DNA of 64,000 nt from Paramarasmius palmivorus (taxonomy: Eukaryota; Basidiomycota; Agaricomycetes; Agaricales; Marasmiaceae). Below, one piece after another: positions 1-12,581 of the stretch. The notes beneath the pieces are model-generated. The model worked only from the letters and a program-made list of their open reading frames with translations. It made no database searches and was not told where the DNA came from. The DNA is taken from NCBI GenBank assembly GCA_037176845.1, contig JAYKXP010000023.1:434001-498000 (forward strand). The letters run 5' to 3'. The position numbers were made by a program, and so were the translations under genes. The number at the start of each line of letters is the position of its first letter. Positions within the stretch are counted from its first letter, which is position 1.

Positions 1-289
1 CTCTCGGCGCAAAGTAGTACCGGTTGCGTGGTGAAATCAACGAAGAAGGGGAACATCAGCGTACAATATCCGAGACAAAAAACAATCAAGGCAAAGGCAA
101 AATGCATGGAGTCAACTAGAAAGCCAACCTAAACCCATGCTATGCAATGTGCTGTACTTTTGTGACCTACATATATGAGTACAACAGGTGTTCTTTATCA
201 GGACTTCTGTCTACATGTGTATGAAGCGACGGAAATTAAAGGTACACGTGTAAGTAGCACGGAGATCAGAAGAACCGCCGGGCAAGTGG

Positions 290-1950
290 GAGGAGACTCA
301 TGACCATGACGTCACTGGTTGTTGACACGTGGAAGAGGTGCGCGTAAGCGTTGTGGTCGCGTTTCTTTTTTGTTGAGCACCACGTTCACCGTTGATCCAT
401 TCTTCAGGTCGACACTGTACGTCTACGAATCGGTTCACTCCCTCGTCATCTTACACTTTCCACAAATTACCTCCACACAACATTCCCTCAGCTGCCTATG
501 GTAGACGAAACACACTATCGGCTACCATCGGTTCCAACATCGACGCTACCCACCCTGGACTCGTTGGGGTCACTCTTCCTCCTCATCTGTATAGCCGTTA
601 TGACGTCTCCGGTGGATCAAATGTTGGCTAGGTTAGGTTGGACGTTGTTTGGATTAGGACAGATCAGACTGATGAATGAATGCTGAGCAAGGTACGTATG
701 CAATATCAATCCTTATCTGCACCTCTCCTCTTATCGTATCATCAAGCTGCCCACCACTTGTCTCACGTCAACACGGCTCTTTGCTTCCGACCGACACCAA
801 CTTATACGATAGAGCTATATATCCTTGACGCACATCGCTTCCTCTCCCCTAAACACTCCCTTCGATGTGTCAGATGGCCGTTTCCGAGGGTGGTTGCCGG
901 AGAGGTCAAAGCCCACCAAGAGGCAATCGGTTTTGGGGTACGCAGTTCATTTTACCTTTTCGCGCAACGTTGTGATAACCGGGATACAGTTTTCGACGTT
1001 GTCAGATAGACCGGAGAAAGGTACGCACGAGTCTATTCCATTTAACGCTTCTCATCATCGTACTCTCCAGATCTTTTGTTGCCCATCAAGACCCCTACGA
1101 GATGACTCGTTCCAGGACACGTCAGATGCTGGGTTCCTCGGCAATGACCATTCCATACCGCCACTTCTGTACTTGTTACTTACACCCTCCGACTCGGACG
1201 AGAGGGCTCTATTTTCCCAACGCATGCCCCTTTTCCGCTACGGTACAGAGGAAATCGGCTTTTAGGAACGGGGTCTGTCGTTGAGAGTCATAGGATTATG
1301 CTGGTGACTGAACATGGAGGGTACGTTATCGATTGTACCAACATGTCGTCCTTTTCACCTCTCCATAGCCGCTCATACCCTCCGGCACTGGTTCCCCGTT
1401 CTCTCAAGAGTATGCCACCTCCAGACTGCCTTTACCATTCATCTTACCTTAAAACCCAGGTCTGGATTCGTTTCATTGGCAACCTATACCCTACAGTTAA
1501 CACTTCGCTCTCGCCATCACGCGCTCGCTCTTGATTCACAAGGGGAAATGGTATGTCACCTCGCGACTCTTCCCCACCATTTATCACACCGCGAATACCA
1601 GTTCCCTGTTCGTTTCGCTATCGATTTATACCCTCTGGTCTCGCACCCGTTATCGCCCCTCTCACCGTGCCCAAACCAGGATGCTGCATTCGCCCTGTCG
1701 TGAGGTACGCCCATTTCTCATTCCCCTCGCACACGTTGTTAATTATACGTTACAGAATCTGCCCATCGACTTCGCGAAGAGGTGGAGATTCAAAAGGAGA
1801 AGATACGCCACGGCCCGAGGCCTCGTTCCCTTTCATCGAACGGCGTATTCACGACACCCCATGATCGTCAATGTATGACTCCTCATCTGAGGTACGGCTT
1901 CTTCTCGCGTTTCTTGCCGTTACTCATCGGATGTTACAGTATGTAAAAGA
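290..1950 (+). repeat. Repeat unit U1, spliced-looking, unknown product
   Basis: This segment shares its first ~100 bases with a second copy near 5215 (unit U2) and carries a succession of GTACG-type donors followed by pyrimidine-rich stretches and AG acceptors. Examples of candidate introns are about 410-500, 692-755, 940-1010 and 1021-1070. The spacing resembles a plus-strand gene with ~50-base introns. I could not join the candidate exons into one convincing protein and recognise no domain; one exon frame (498-686) has a short hydrophobic stretch. The right side comes within 200 bases of a tRNA-Gly fragment, as R units elsewhere in the window do. It could be a degraded gene, a non-coding transcript or a repeat of gene origin. 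Confidence 0.45.
307..331 (+). promoter_or_regulatory. CRE-like palindrome plus E-box upstream of U1
   Basis: The palindrome TGACGTCA (307-314) is followed twelve bases later by CACGTG (326-331). The same pair in the same order and near-identical spacing stands upstream of U2. TGACGTCA is the classic bZIP (ATF/CREB) site and CACGTG the bHLH site; that they act here is inference. Confidence 0.4.
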
Positions 1951-2144
1951 AAGAAAGAAAGCAAGTTTCACGAGCAGGGCAAGATAGACCACATCTGGCT
2001 TTCGAGATGGGAGGGGAGTACTTGACATGCTGTTTTTCACCGTACAATGATCACGATCTATGATAAATGGTATATTGTCAGTTCCACGTAATGAGCGAAT
2101 GCGTGATAGAAGAAAAACAAAATGGTATATCGATAAGATCAGCA

Positions 2145-2176
2145 TGGATTAAGAGGGAATCGAACCCCCTGCGGGA
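2145..2176 (-). pseudogene. tRNA-Gly 3' fragment
   Basis: On the minus strand this keeps the T-arm core GGTTCGATTCCCTC and part of the acceptor seen in the complete tRNA-Gly(GCC) genes at 51601 and 60868. The anticodon half is missing, so it is a broken copy. Confidence 0.6.
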
Positions 2177-2691
2177 GAATGTCACATAGAGTTGCAAAGG
2201 GTGTTGGAGGTCTCAAGGGCGTTATTGTGATTGTTCAGAGCTGGTTATTGACCGTCATCAAAAGATGAAGCGCGAGGCTTGCATGATTCCTTCTCGGTGA
2301 TTTTTATGCGCAGAGGCGTTATGGAAGATCGAGCCCCAGATGAGACCAGTTATTCTTATTTCTATCTCATGTCTAGATCGACAACGAAATTTGAATGTTT
2401 CGGGTCATTGTGATGCTCGAACTCTATTCGGAATTGGTGAGGGAATACGATGATGACTCGGATTTGCGTAAGGAAATGATTGAGACGACGGTGCAGAGGT
2501 AGATGATACAGATCAGGCACGAATGCCCTGAATATTTGGGAGCTCGATGACTGAGGAGTCTGCGAGACGCATATAGTACATGGTAACATTGGGAATAAAT
2601 GAAACGGAAGAGGTCGAGCTTTGCAAAGAGTAATTAGGTGAATCGAAGCCAAAGAAGAACAAAATCATGAGTAACGAAGCTAGTAACGATG
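2177..2691. other. No gene recognised
   Basis: Short frames occur on both strands, but none has a recognisable domain or splicing pattern. It holds the 3' flank of the minus-strand gene that ends at 2692. Confidence 0.4.
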
Positions 2692-4544
2692 CTAATCCTT
2701 CCAAGATCTAGGCATGTCCGGCGTATTGTCGACAACCTCTTCGAATCGATTCGGTCTCCTTGTACCGACGACTTCCATCTCCGGGTATCCCATACTTTGT
2801 GCCCAGTCAGAGGTCTTCGGGTCGAATCCACGTGCGATTTGCCATTCTTCGATGGCCTTGTAGACTTCCTCTGGCCAATAATGGCGTATCGAGTTGGGCC
2901 GCGTTACAGTGACCTCCGGAAGATATAACCAAGCACACTCCTCTTCTGACATTTTTGGGTCTCCAGTTTCATTGTGGGACCAAAAATGTGGTCTGGTACG
3001 CCATGACTTGTCTTCCGTCAACGATATGAAAGGTGGCTCGATGAATAGGTAAACATGACCTTCACATAGTGGGTTACCAAGTTCAGAAGCAACGCTACGA
3101 GACTTGATTTCAATGAAATAGCAACGCTCAAACAACCCTATCGTTTGTCCATGAGATTTGCGATATTCACTAGGAAGTTGCAAGATGAATACGTACAATA
3201 GCACTCTTTGTCAATATCGATGACATTGAGCTCATTGAAGATTTTGGAAGATTGTGACAGCCATATCTTGTCAAATGAATGTTCAAGCTTGAGTCGGAAT
3301 TTTATAGCTGGTATTGGTTTGTCGTGAAAATCCACACTTATAAAATTGTCCCGGAGATCCAGTTTAAGGCTGCAACTAGGTGAGATGAGTAGGCAATACT
3401 AGCTCTGACAGCACGTACCGCGTGCGGCCACCATCCATCATGATCATTGTCGCTATCATTGGATGCCACCGTCCACAGTAAAATGTTGGATAAAAAGGGG
3501 GAAATTGTGAACATGTTGCCTCTGCCTCCATTGCACTCCTGCAGTATACAATGGATATCCAACTTCCGGGTGCTGAATATGTACCCCCTCGCTGACGCTC
3601 TGCTGCGGTCCAGAGCACGGAATGATCTGCCCTTGACCCGACCTTTCGAAAAAATTCGAAGGAACTGTCGGACTTCAGCATGGACACGTTCTTTATCAGC
3701 TCTGGGATGTTTGGAATCCGCTCCCGAAGTAGTCCAAATTGATAAGGAAGTCCATACAATTTGCCTCTCATGTCTACCCATAGTGGCCGATACTTTGATT
3801 CGCCTTTCTCCTGAGCCTGCAGAACTATGAGTTTTATGGTGCGCATCGAATTTTGAGCTCACTTTCAGCTGGCAGAGATAGACCTCTCTCCAAAACGGTC
3901 CGTCTAACAAGTCTTCATTGAAAGGGACCATCTCTAGGCCCCAACAAACCATTGAATGCAGAGATCAACGAGATGAAATCATACCAACCACCATGGAATA
4001 TTAGCATTGGGACATCTGATCGATTGATTGCGAAGAGCTGGAACGTGTTTGGGGATCTAGTGATTCAATCGCACCTTGAGACAGTCCCCGATGAATCGCG
4101 AATACATACCTAGTATGTGACATTTCATGAAAATCCTGCTCCCACACATCATTCACATCTTCGCCTTCATATGATATTGCAGTCAATTGGGCTCCCCTGT
4201 CCACCAACTCCACAGTGTATATGATTCGTCGAGCTTTGCGGCGAGCGAGGATTCCTGTGCTTGTAAATTCCCAATCATACGCATCAATGTCTTTGGAGCG
4301 CAACTCTTTCACCATGATGACATCGCCGAGAATAACTTCACGAAACTATATCATCTATTCAGCCTTGGATGGGTTAACATTGTGAATGACTGACCTGGTC
4401 GTACATAGCGCGCTTGGCTACGGTGCCCTCGTTATTATGCCCAATGATAATGTCTCCGTGAATGATGCCGTGGTTATTGACCTGATGTCCGCCCACATTA
4501 TTGGTGATGGTGTCAACGACGAAGTCACAGCACTCCTGGAGCAT
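2692..4544 (-). CDS. Agaricomycete-specific protein with kinase-like N-lobe, seven exons
   Basis: The model joins 4395-4544, 4110-4345, 3989-4056, 3863-3933, 3419-3816, 3197-3375 and 2692-3137 (read downward). Every junction is GT-AG, phases match and the total is 515 residues. The N-terminus carries NNHGIIHGDIIIG, a glycine/asparagine motif common in this mushroom family. Next comes a stretch resembling a divergent kinase N-lobe: TVELVDRGAQLTAISYEG, an acidic helix, then a QLFAINRSDVPMLIFHG hinge-like strand. The C-terminal exon has FDPKTSDWAQSMGYPEME, which I recognise as the hallmark tail of many uncharacterised Agaricomycete proteins. No catalytic HRD or DFG motif is visible, so it is probably not an active kinase. 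A broken paralogue lies at 41357-42658 and shares the start, the exon borders and the tail. The function is unknown. Confidence 0.8.
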
Positions 4545-5214
4545 GTATTTTTAGATTGACACCTAGGGGAAGCGGCGATGAGTAATAACACAGCGAAGCC
4601 CAACAAAGGGCGAAAATATATTACTCAGACCTACAGCAATCGCCGTAATGGACCAGGAAGAACATGGGTATTGATCAGGATGCCATATGACAACTTTGTC
4701 ATGTCGGCAGCCCATCAGAGAGGCGTTCAGAATGGATACGAATGCTTCACGGTGCTCTTTGTCCTCCGAGTTTCCTATCCCGGAGTGAGAATTAGTTGCT
4801 GATCGCGTTGAAATGATCATCACTCACAGCATTGTTATCAGCTTCAGCTGACCACTCTGTAGGTACAAAATTGCGCGCCCACATGCATGTGTTTGCCGCA
4901 TGCCAAACTAAAAACCAGAAACGTATTTCCAGCGCTTGATTCTATGTGGTAAACCAGAATAAGAAAGGATATTCCCGTATTCGCTCTGAAGCCCAGACCT
5001 CGAAGTAGAGTTTCTCCCAGAGTCCTGGATCGACATGAATTTTCCCGCGATGTCACATCCTAATCTGTCGCCGTAGCTATTTGAACGGACTTGGGTATAT
5101 AGAATGACCTACCCTTCGCAGGATCCAGCAGAAGAAGTGAACATTGGGAAGAGGTGAAGGGGGTAAGTAACAGCATTCGGTTCCATCCAGGAACGGCCTG
5201 GAACGGCCCAGCCA
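4545..5214. other. Upstream region of the 515-aa gene; no gene recognised
   Basis: A minus-strand frame at 4563-4823 ends 18 bases before the start of the 515-residue gene, but it lacks conservation with the paralogue's upstream region and looks like leader sequence. The rest, to the U2 unit, shows no recognisable gene. Confidence 0.35.
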
Positions 5215-6210
5215 CGAGAAGCAGGAATGGTGACGTCAGAAGCTGACACGTGGAGGGTACGCGTAACTGTCGTCGGTTTCTTTTTCGTTGACCACCTTCA
5301 TCTTCATCGTTCAATCCATTCTTCAGGCCAACACTGTAAGTTTTGATGTTGTTTCCATTGACCGTCACCCCACAGGCTCCACAGGACTACACTCTTATCA
5401 TTCTGTTCGCTAGACACCCGTAGACTTCAATACTCCCGTTGGAAGTGTAGAGGAGAAGTAGGTTGAATTACATGGTACGCTTCTAACTTACATCCATATG
5501 CAGTCTCTCCTGCCTCCCCCTCGTCGCCTCATCGTACTGTCCAAACTTTCCATTGCCTCACAAGCCGCCCACCTATCCCTTTTCTCTCACATGGATATAC
5601 CTCGCTCCTGGACACAGCAAATAATGATGACCTTCGACACCAAATCACCATATCATGATACTCGTTACTCACACCCTGGCTCTAGTCCCTCGACATTGTT
5701 TGTTCCCTGTCTCGGGCCTGTTCGGTACGTTTGTTGTCTGCTTCGCTCGACCGTCACTTATCGCAGTGTCCAGGGTCCCCATGTAATACAGCCCTGCGCC
5801 GCTCAGATCCAAACAATTGCACAGGAACACTATACATCACACTTCTCCACTGACATAGTTCCAACCGATGCTAGAACCCGCAACGTCGAGAGATACGACT
5901 CACTTTCGCTCCGTCCTCTCCATTTATCACCCATCACACCGTGTAGACGCTGAATATTTGGATACATGCATGAAATTGACCAGAAACGAACGGTACATCA
6001 GCATCCTGCTCTTAGACAAGCCGCTGTCTGGAGCTCATTCCCGTCGTTAACCTTCCACATCTTCCTTCCACATCTCACGATCATCCTCGACACTCACAAT
6101 GACGCCCTTAATGCCCTGGGATCTTTGCGGAATTACTCGCTAATCTATTCATCGATATATATCCCCTCACCTTCGGAGCGGGTATTTTCCGGTGTCGCTC
6201 AACGCTAGGG
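5215..6210 (+). repeat. Repeat unit U2, second copy of U1 type
   Basis: The first ~100 bases match U1 (TGACGTCA, CACGTG, then a TTTCTTTTTCGTTGACCACC tract and an ATTCTTCAGG block). Downstream similarity falls off, though the style persists: short blocks separated by GTACG or GTAAG donors and pyrimidine-rich runs. No long frame or domain is seen. It may be a shorter or more decayed paralogue of U1. Confidence 0.4.
5231..5252 (+). promoter_or_regulatory. CRE-like palindrome plus E-box upstream of U2
   Basis: TGACGTCA at 5231-5238 and CACGTG at 5247-5252 mirror the pair at 307-331, eight bases apart here against eleven there. Retention of both palindromes in two diverged copies suggests, but does not prove, selection. 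Confidence 0.4.
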
Positions 6211-7827
6211 AAGATGGAATATGGTATGAGCATTGCCGTTGGCTCAGAGAGGCACAGGTCTTTAACTCGTTTCTGGTATCATTCATCGTCACTAAACAAC
6301 TTGTCTTGGTTACACGATTAGTACACCCTCAATATCATATCCCGGGCACTTTCATGTCATTACGGTGATCTCGCCGTTATCTCTCATCAGCTCACGATGC
6401 ATCCAGTATGGACTCACGGCGGGAACGAGACTAGTGTTCACCATGACGGATTTTTCTTTAGCCGAAATTGTTTTGATGGGCGGCGAGGGAACCGAGTCGG
6501 TTCCCCTCTGCCTACTATATATGCAAAGTCATTTCCATGATGTCACTCTCCTGAAGCTCAAGGAGATGGATGCGTCGGGTGAATTTTAATAATTTAAATA
6601 TGCATGATTATGAGCCTCTTTATGTTCTCTCAGGACACTGAAATTGAGTATGAAAAAGCATGAGATTCTCAAAGAGCATATCTGTTTTGGCTTTCCTTTT
6701 TCAACTTTTGGCCTGACAAATGGCTTTGTTTACACCTTTGGAAGCCTGATCGGCAAAGTCTGAGAACCAAGAATTGCTCCGTAGAGGTGACAACTTAGAA
6801 GGACCAGAAGCGAGTAGGAAATGTAGATCAGTTCAAGGAAGAAGGTTCATTGATTATCTCTACAATGGGGCTCTTTTCGTCCCGCTAACACCAATCGCAT
6901 CCGCTCTTTTCCGTAGTCGAAGGGAGGAATGTTTAGGTGTTATCTGATCACTCCGTGGGCGAATCGACACCTGTGTGTTGCAGTGTCAAATATTAATAGC
7001 GCTAGGTCTTTTCATGATCAGTCATGTCAGTCCCTTCACTACATTGTTGTGGTGTAAACGTTCATTTCTGCGCTCAACATATTGGATACGGATCTTGTTT
7101 TGTGTGAAATTACGCTACTGAAATCGCCCCGGGTGATCAGAACTGAGAACCACGGAGCGCCTTGAATCCCATGATCTTCGGCCACCACATGAAGTTCGGT
7201 CATGATGCTGCTTCTCCCTTCGCCCCCGCTTCTTTAATCAAATTCGACGGCATTTGTCTATCACCGCGGTTCGCGATACACCTCAGAATTCAGAGTCAAG
7301 AAACCGGTGTGGTCATTCGCATTGCAGCCGTCGGTTGGCGTGTCTCGGGTGGACTTTGAAAGAGCTCTGTAGGTCTGACTATAGAGTGCGTCCCCTTTGA
7401 ACACGCCTTGACTTCGAAACCGACAAACTTGTTCGAGTTCCTAATGTCCAGCTGTCACCATGCCATTAACGTGAATACAGACAACAACGCCCTCATTGCA
7501 GTGAGCGGCGGATGCGCTCCGCGACTGACTGGGCTTGTTTAGCCAACTTGTTTTCAAAAGCGATCACCGGGTGGTGACGAACTTACACCGTTTCTGCAGA
7601 TGCCAGAGTGGAGTTCGAGTGATTCAACTCGTCCCGGCCGCTGATACTTACGAACAGAATATATCCTTTCTCAGTAGGCCGCACCTTTGAAAATGGTGTT
7701 TGGGAGTGGTCTGTTCCGTATGTGATTTCCGGTGCACACCAGGCAGGCTCGCCCGATTGGGAGTACTTCTTATTAACCTAAGTTAAATTTTCCCACCCTG
7801 CCCATTACCATCCTGCCGTTTTCATTC
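6211..7827. other. No gene recognised
   Basis: About 1.6 kb without a convincing gene. Frames at 6365-6589 and 7162-7359 have neither splice context nor known motifs. The right end would hold the promoter of the GH76-like gene starting at 7828. Confidence 0.4.
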
Positions 7828-9991
7828 ATGCGAATGCTCATTTTCCCTCTGTCCTTCTGGTATTTTGCTACTATAGTCCTGGGTCAAACATTAACTTCAC
7901 CGCCCTCATGGACAGTCAGTGTACCTTTCATGCAGAATCACCCTCTGTTCATCTATTCTCACGAAACCAGAACCCCAACATAACGACCGCCGTTCGCGAT
8001 AGGATTAGTATTGCCAAAGCGGCATTGGAATTGGCCTATGACAGACTTGATTCAACATTGACCTGGTACAAAGGTGAGAGGTTCGCAATATGCTTTTCAT
8101 GATAGAGCTCAACGTGTATCTCAGGGGAAGGTCCCAGTGGAATTTGGACTGCTGAAGTCTTGCACGCGGAACTGTCATTGTTCGACTCTGTGACGAATGA
8201 AACATTGTTCAAAGACCGGGTCAAAAACTATTTTGAAGCACGAGGCGATGGTATATCCAATCTGCCTTCTCCTGAGTGAGTAGATATATTGGAATCATTC
8301 CGTATGCAAGCAATGAAGTCAACACATCACGAGCCAGTGGTAATATCAGCGATGTACGTCTTCCAAGTCTCTGCGTTTTAATTATCGACCCAGATGACTT
8401 TCATAGATCACGTATTACCTGCAAGCACATTTCAGTTTTTCTACGTCTGGCCCCAATTCTCATGTACCTACTAAGGTGGTATGGCTATGCAGCGATCAGT
8501 GCTTACCGCACATACAGTGACTCGTTATTCCTGAAGCTTGCGGAAAACGCATGGAATAGAGGTAATGCTCAAACGGTAACGAACAGCAATTTGGGTACAT
8601 GGCGGAACATATGTGGTTCCGACTTTGATAGTGAGTAAGTTAGCGAACTTATTTAGGCTGTTCGATTTAACTTCTCCCAGGCGCTCAACTCATTGGTGGT
8701 GTTTTTTTTGTGAGGCGGCACGACCTATTTGAAGCGCCATCATTCTTGACCTAATTCATGACAGAACACAAGCTCGAATACGTTCTTTATTGGCAATATA
8801 AATGGGTACGTCGTTTCAGAAAGCCCTTTATATATACATGGATTGACTTGAAGTGCCCAGCCTTTTTCTAGTGTATGCCTGAACCTTTTCACATTGAGAT
8901 TCCAGCTGATTCATCGAATCGTCCAGGCTTTCTGCGCTTCTCTCTGAAGAAACACTAAATACAACCTACTTGGATGCGGCCGAAAAATCTTTGGCATTCA
9001 TAAGGAACAACATGTTTGGGAGCCAAGGAGTAGTGCAGAGCATCGAAGTTCGGGAGAGCTGCGCCAATCCAACGTTATACGACCCGATTGTGGAGCATGC
9101 TGGATTATGGATTGAGGGGTTATCAGTGTTGACCTCAATTACGGGAAACTCGTCAATGGTGGACTTGTGAGTGATCTCTTGACATAACTCTCCCTTTGTC
9201 CTTACTTTTAGCAGAATTCGGAATGCGGTACAAGTATCTTCTACTCGGATTAATGGATGGCAGAACGATGAGGGGGTTATGAGTGAGCATATGCCTATCT
9301 TGGACGCCGCGCACTCATTATTTATCCACGCAGTCAATACGGCCAAGGCGACTATGATATCTCAGGGGAACTTTGTTCGGTCTCTGGGCATCGCCTACCA
9401 ACGGCTAACTTCGGTCGTTGATCTTCGCCAGTATATGCGGAGTTACATTTCTGTACAAGTACGTCAACGCGCTGGCCCAATCAGGAATCTTCAACTGAAT
9501 AGTTCAAACAGTATAATGCAATCTTGGAACGGGCAACGGCGGCGAACAGCAACATCTATGGCTATTGGACAGGACCTCCGTATTCAGTGTTCCAATCTGA
9601 TAACCAAACTTCTGCGATGAATGTCCTTATCACCGCAATCTCGCTTCCAGAAGTAGAGTTCGTCGATGGTGGATCGAAGCCACCGGTCGGTGGCATTATA
9701 GGCGGTGTAGTCGGAGGTGTGGTTGTAGCGGTGTTGGGAATTGTTGCGCTGTTCTTCTATCGTCGGCGCAAAAAAGTAGAATCCCCAGAACCATTGGACG
9801 AGAACACTCAGCCTGATCCCTTTCCGCAAGATACAGAACCCACAATGTCTACATCAAGCGGGCCGACAAACTCTACCCTCGGCACCGTTTTCTCCCACGT
9901 GAAAGGCAGAATTGCTACCAGTGGTGGCACAAGGGGGAATAGACCCTATTCTGGCAGCGCTCCTCCACCGGCCTATTCAGATGTAACATAG
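7828..9991 (+). CDS. GH76-family (alpha-1,6-mannanase-like) secreted membrane-anchored glycosidase
   Basis: Recognisable exons are 7828-7914 (signal peptide ending near VLGQ), 7971-8073, 8125-8275, a block ending at 8630, 8681-8709, 8765-8805, 8927-9166, 9215-9458 and 9512-9991. Most borders are GT-AG with matching phase; 8276-8475 and 8806-8926 are not fully resolved and may hide a small exon. Family hallmarks are YGYAAISAY, LDAAEKSLAFIRNNMF, LWIEGLSVLTSITGNSSM and NIYGYWTGPP. GH76 enzymes act on alpha-1,6-mannan; the fungal branch may act in wall remodelling. I did not locate the catalytic aspartate pair and leave activity open. The C-terminus has one membrane helix (GGIIGGVVGGVVVAVLGIVA), an RRRKK stop-transfer and a cytoplasmic tail ending PPPAYSDVT, a PPxY motif. 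About 27 residues (SEHMP to MIS) look inserted relative to the family. Three decayed relatives lie at 11.8, 12.6 and 45.3 kb. Confidence 0.8.
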
Positions 9992-10170
9992 TGGAGCATT
10001 CTTGAGTTTTTCGGACAGATTGTTAGTATACTTTCCACGATGTACAATGTCTCCCTATTGTAGTCTCCCTTGTTCCGATCTTATCATCTGTAATTTTAGC
10101 ATTGTCCTCTCAATCTGATGAATAAGAGGGCAGTGCATACATTTCGCAAACTTAACAGCCAATTCAAGGG

Positions 10171-11784
10171 GGGCCTGCACATTTTTGAGTAACGGTTGAG
10201 TAACGTTACTCAAGAGACTCGGCGTTACTCAACCGTTACTCAACTGTTACTTGAATGCCACTTTGTGTATCTCAATACCGTATTTTACATTCTAAGAATT
10301 CTCCTTTTACTCTATCATGTAGTGGAAATCTAATACCACATCTACAATAGTTTGAAAACAGTCCTCACTCTGTGTCTCGACGCTCTGACGCCAAATCAAA
10401 TAACTTTTCCACGCCCGATTTGGATTGTGAACTTCCCTCAAATAGCATCTAGCGGTTCAAGCATGATTTACTAAGACAATTGGATGTCTGTTATAGTGGT
10501 ATGCCCCCCCCAAAAGGCTCTGATACAAAATATCTGACACCAGGGTTGCCCAACTGATCCAGAGGCGCTTGTTCAGCGCTACAACTTCCCTATGTGGACA
10601 CTTGCCACTCATTCAAATGCATCCCCGGTCTGTAATACCAATAGACCGTGTATAAGAATACTCTTACTTGAGACGACTGTTTCAGCCTTAAGGACATGGA
10701 GTGTGACCAACACGGTTTCCGTGGTCAAGATGACTCAAAGCCTTTGACTTGGAAGTCATGAATGGTACTCGACTGTGATTTAAGTCTGTTCGAAGTTACT
10801 TACGTGTTACTCGAGTGATGCTTGAATTTGATATATGTTACTTACACGTTACTCGACCATTACTCAAATCCGCTGAACGTTACTTAAGTGTTACTCAGGT
10901 GTTACTCAGGTGTTACTCAGGTGTTACTTAAATGTTACTCAAAACTATGCAACGTTACTTAGCTGTTATATAAAGCTACTTGAGCATTACTTTAGTGTTA
11001 CTCAAGTATTGCTCAAGTGCTGATACATGAATTGAAACAATGGTCTAGGTTACTTATCCCGTATTGATGGTGTCTTGTTGTAGGACAGGCTACAGGTCGA
11101 GGCGGTTTGGGTGAATATTCTCCTCTTTAATGCGTCGTTTTCCCTTCCATTTTAGGTCCGTTGTGGTGCAGTCTAGTTACGTTTGAGTGAGAATATCTGT
11201 AATCAGCACAATGCAACATACCGTGAGCTCTTCCTCGTGTTCCCGCTCAGGCTAATCCCTCAGTATCGAAATTGCTGTATAGTAGTAGCCACATGAGAAT
11301 TTGATTTTTTAATAGATTCCAATGTCCAGACCTCATTGACAATAACCTACCTTTCCTGCCTCCGTTGACGCATTGAGCAGATTGTTTTCGAGCAAGACTT
11401 GTGATCGACATTGGGTGAGGGAGGGACTTTCATCGAATGATTCCCATTACACCCTGGATAGTCTACAAGCTCTCCCGTCGCGGGTGCAATGTGGTTATCA
11501 AGGAATGAGGCAAGCCAATGAGGGCAATGGCGTGGCAATACATTGATTGCAACTTCGGATTTTTCCGACTACTGCCACTGACGATCACCAGGCATACCAA
11601 GCTGTCAACGCCAACGACAAGGATGAAAGACACCCTGAAGAGTGCTTTCAGGCATTTTAAGTCTTCGGAAACAGGTTGGTGAATATACAGTTGTTGCCGG
11701 ACGTTACTCAACCGTTACTCAATGTTACTCAAATTTAGTCAAGTAACGTTACTCAAGTACCGTTACTCAAAAATGTCGTGGCCC
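10171..11784. mobile_element. Non-autonomous DNA transposon, Mutator-like (1614 bp)
   Basis: The element is bounded by a perfect 9-bp direct repeat ATTCAAGGG (10162-10170 and 11785-11793). Its ends are inverted repeats: GGGCC, three mismatched bases, then ACATTTTTGAGTAACGGT on both sides. Dozens of GTTACTCAA-type motifs cluster at 10187-10256, 10795-11010 and 11702-11770, the usual look of subterminal transposase-binding sites. A 9-bp duplication is typical of the Mutator superfamily; that assignment is inference. No transposase frame is present, so it needs help from elsewhere. Short frames inside it are not genes. Confidence 0.8.
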
Positions 11785-11839
11785 ATTCAAGGGGATAGCT
11801 TGGAGCCCGTTTTTCGTGACATTGAAAGAATCACAATGC

Positions 11840-12110
11840 ACTTATTCATGCAACCAAGATCACTACACTGGCAATTATCACGACGAGGAACGCAACACCA
11901 CCTACAACACCTCCCGCGATTGCTTTTACGTTAAGTCGCCGGAGTGTCTGAGGTGGATTTGGTGGCGCTGCTCTGCTCTGGCAACGATACGGTGGCGATT
12001 AACAACGCTTGACATGCTCATGTCCGTTTTGAGGAGTCGAAGAATGAAGCTGGTGGTCCAATCTAATCGCCGTATTCGTTACCTCTGGGAGTTCGTACTT
12101 GGTTGAGGAT
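11840..12110 (-). pseudogene. GH76 3'-end relic
   Basis: Read on the minus strand, the segment contains CQALLIATVSLPEQ, matching the end of the GH76 domain (NVLITAISLPEVE in the intact gene). In another frame it has a glycine-rich membrane helix AIAGGVVGGVAFLVVIIASV followed by a stop. The frame change and an internal TGA mark it as decayed. It lies 50 bases from the right edge of the Mutator-like element and points against the intact gene. Confidence 0.65.
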
Positions 12111-12581
12111 CAAAGTCCCTAAAAGAGTTTTCTCAACCTCAAAATGCCTTGATAACACTACAGGACGCATATAGGCCGCCTAGGAGGCTTGAATCAGGCA
12201 AATTGTTGTGGTCTTCAATTCAAGTCCTAGCTGTTTTAACGCGGAATCAATCTTGAGCTGAGACGATGGCATGAGCTTGGCATAATACTTCCGTGCACGG
12301 GGGCAATAATCACATCACAGTGCACACTTCTACTCCCAGGGTTTGGCGCTCAACTTTCACCTAGGTACGAGTCCTTACTGTAATATACACGTTTTCAGTC
12401 GCTTGCTATAAAGTCGACTTTTTTGACGCTATGGGAGCCCGCGGAACAGCTCTCGCTGATTTGTGTGGATCCTTGGATCATCAGATGATGATATATCAGA
12501 TAGTCATTGTTTCCGTTCCCGCAGCTTCTTTCCTCAAGCCTTAAACACCCTTTTTGACTGGTTTGAAGCTTCTCACCTACC
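12111..12581. other. No gene recognised
   Basis: Spacer between two GH76 remnants. No frame, repeat or RNA structure stands out. Confidence 0.4.

Noticed and set aside
9283..9365. An intron in the GH76 gene from GTGAGC to CTCAG
   Set aside because: Splicing there changes the frame of the conserved GNFVRSLGIAYQRL block; reading through keeps it.
11347..11711. Minus-strand frames inside the Mutator-like element
   Set aside because: No transposase motif or other domain is visible; the element seems non-coding.
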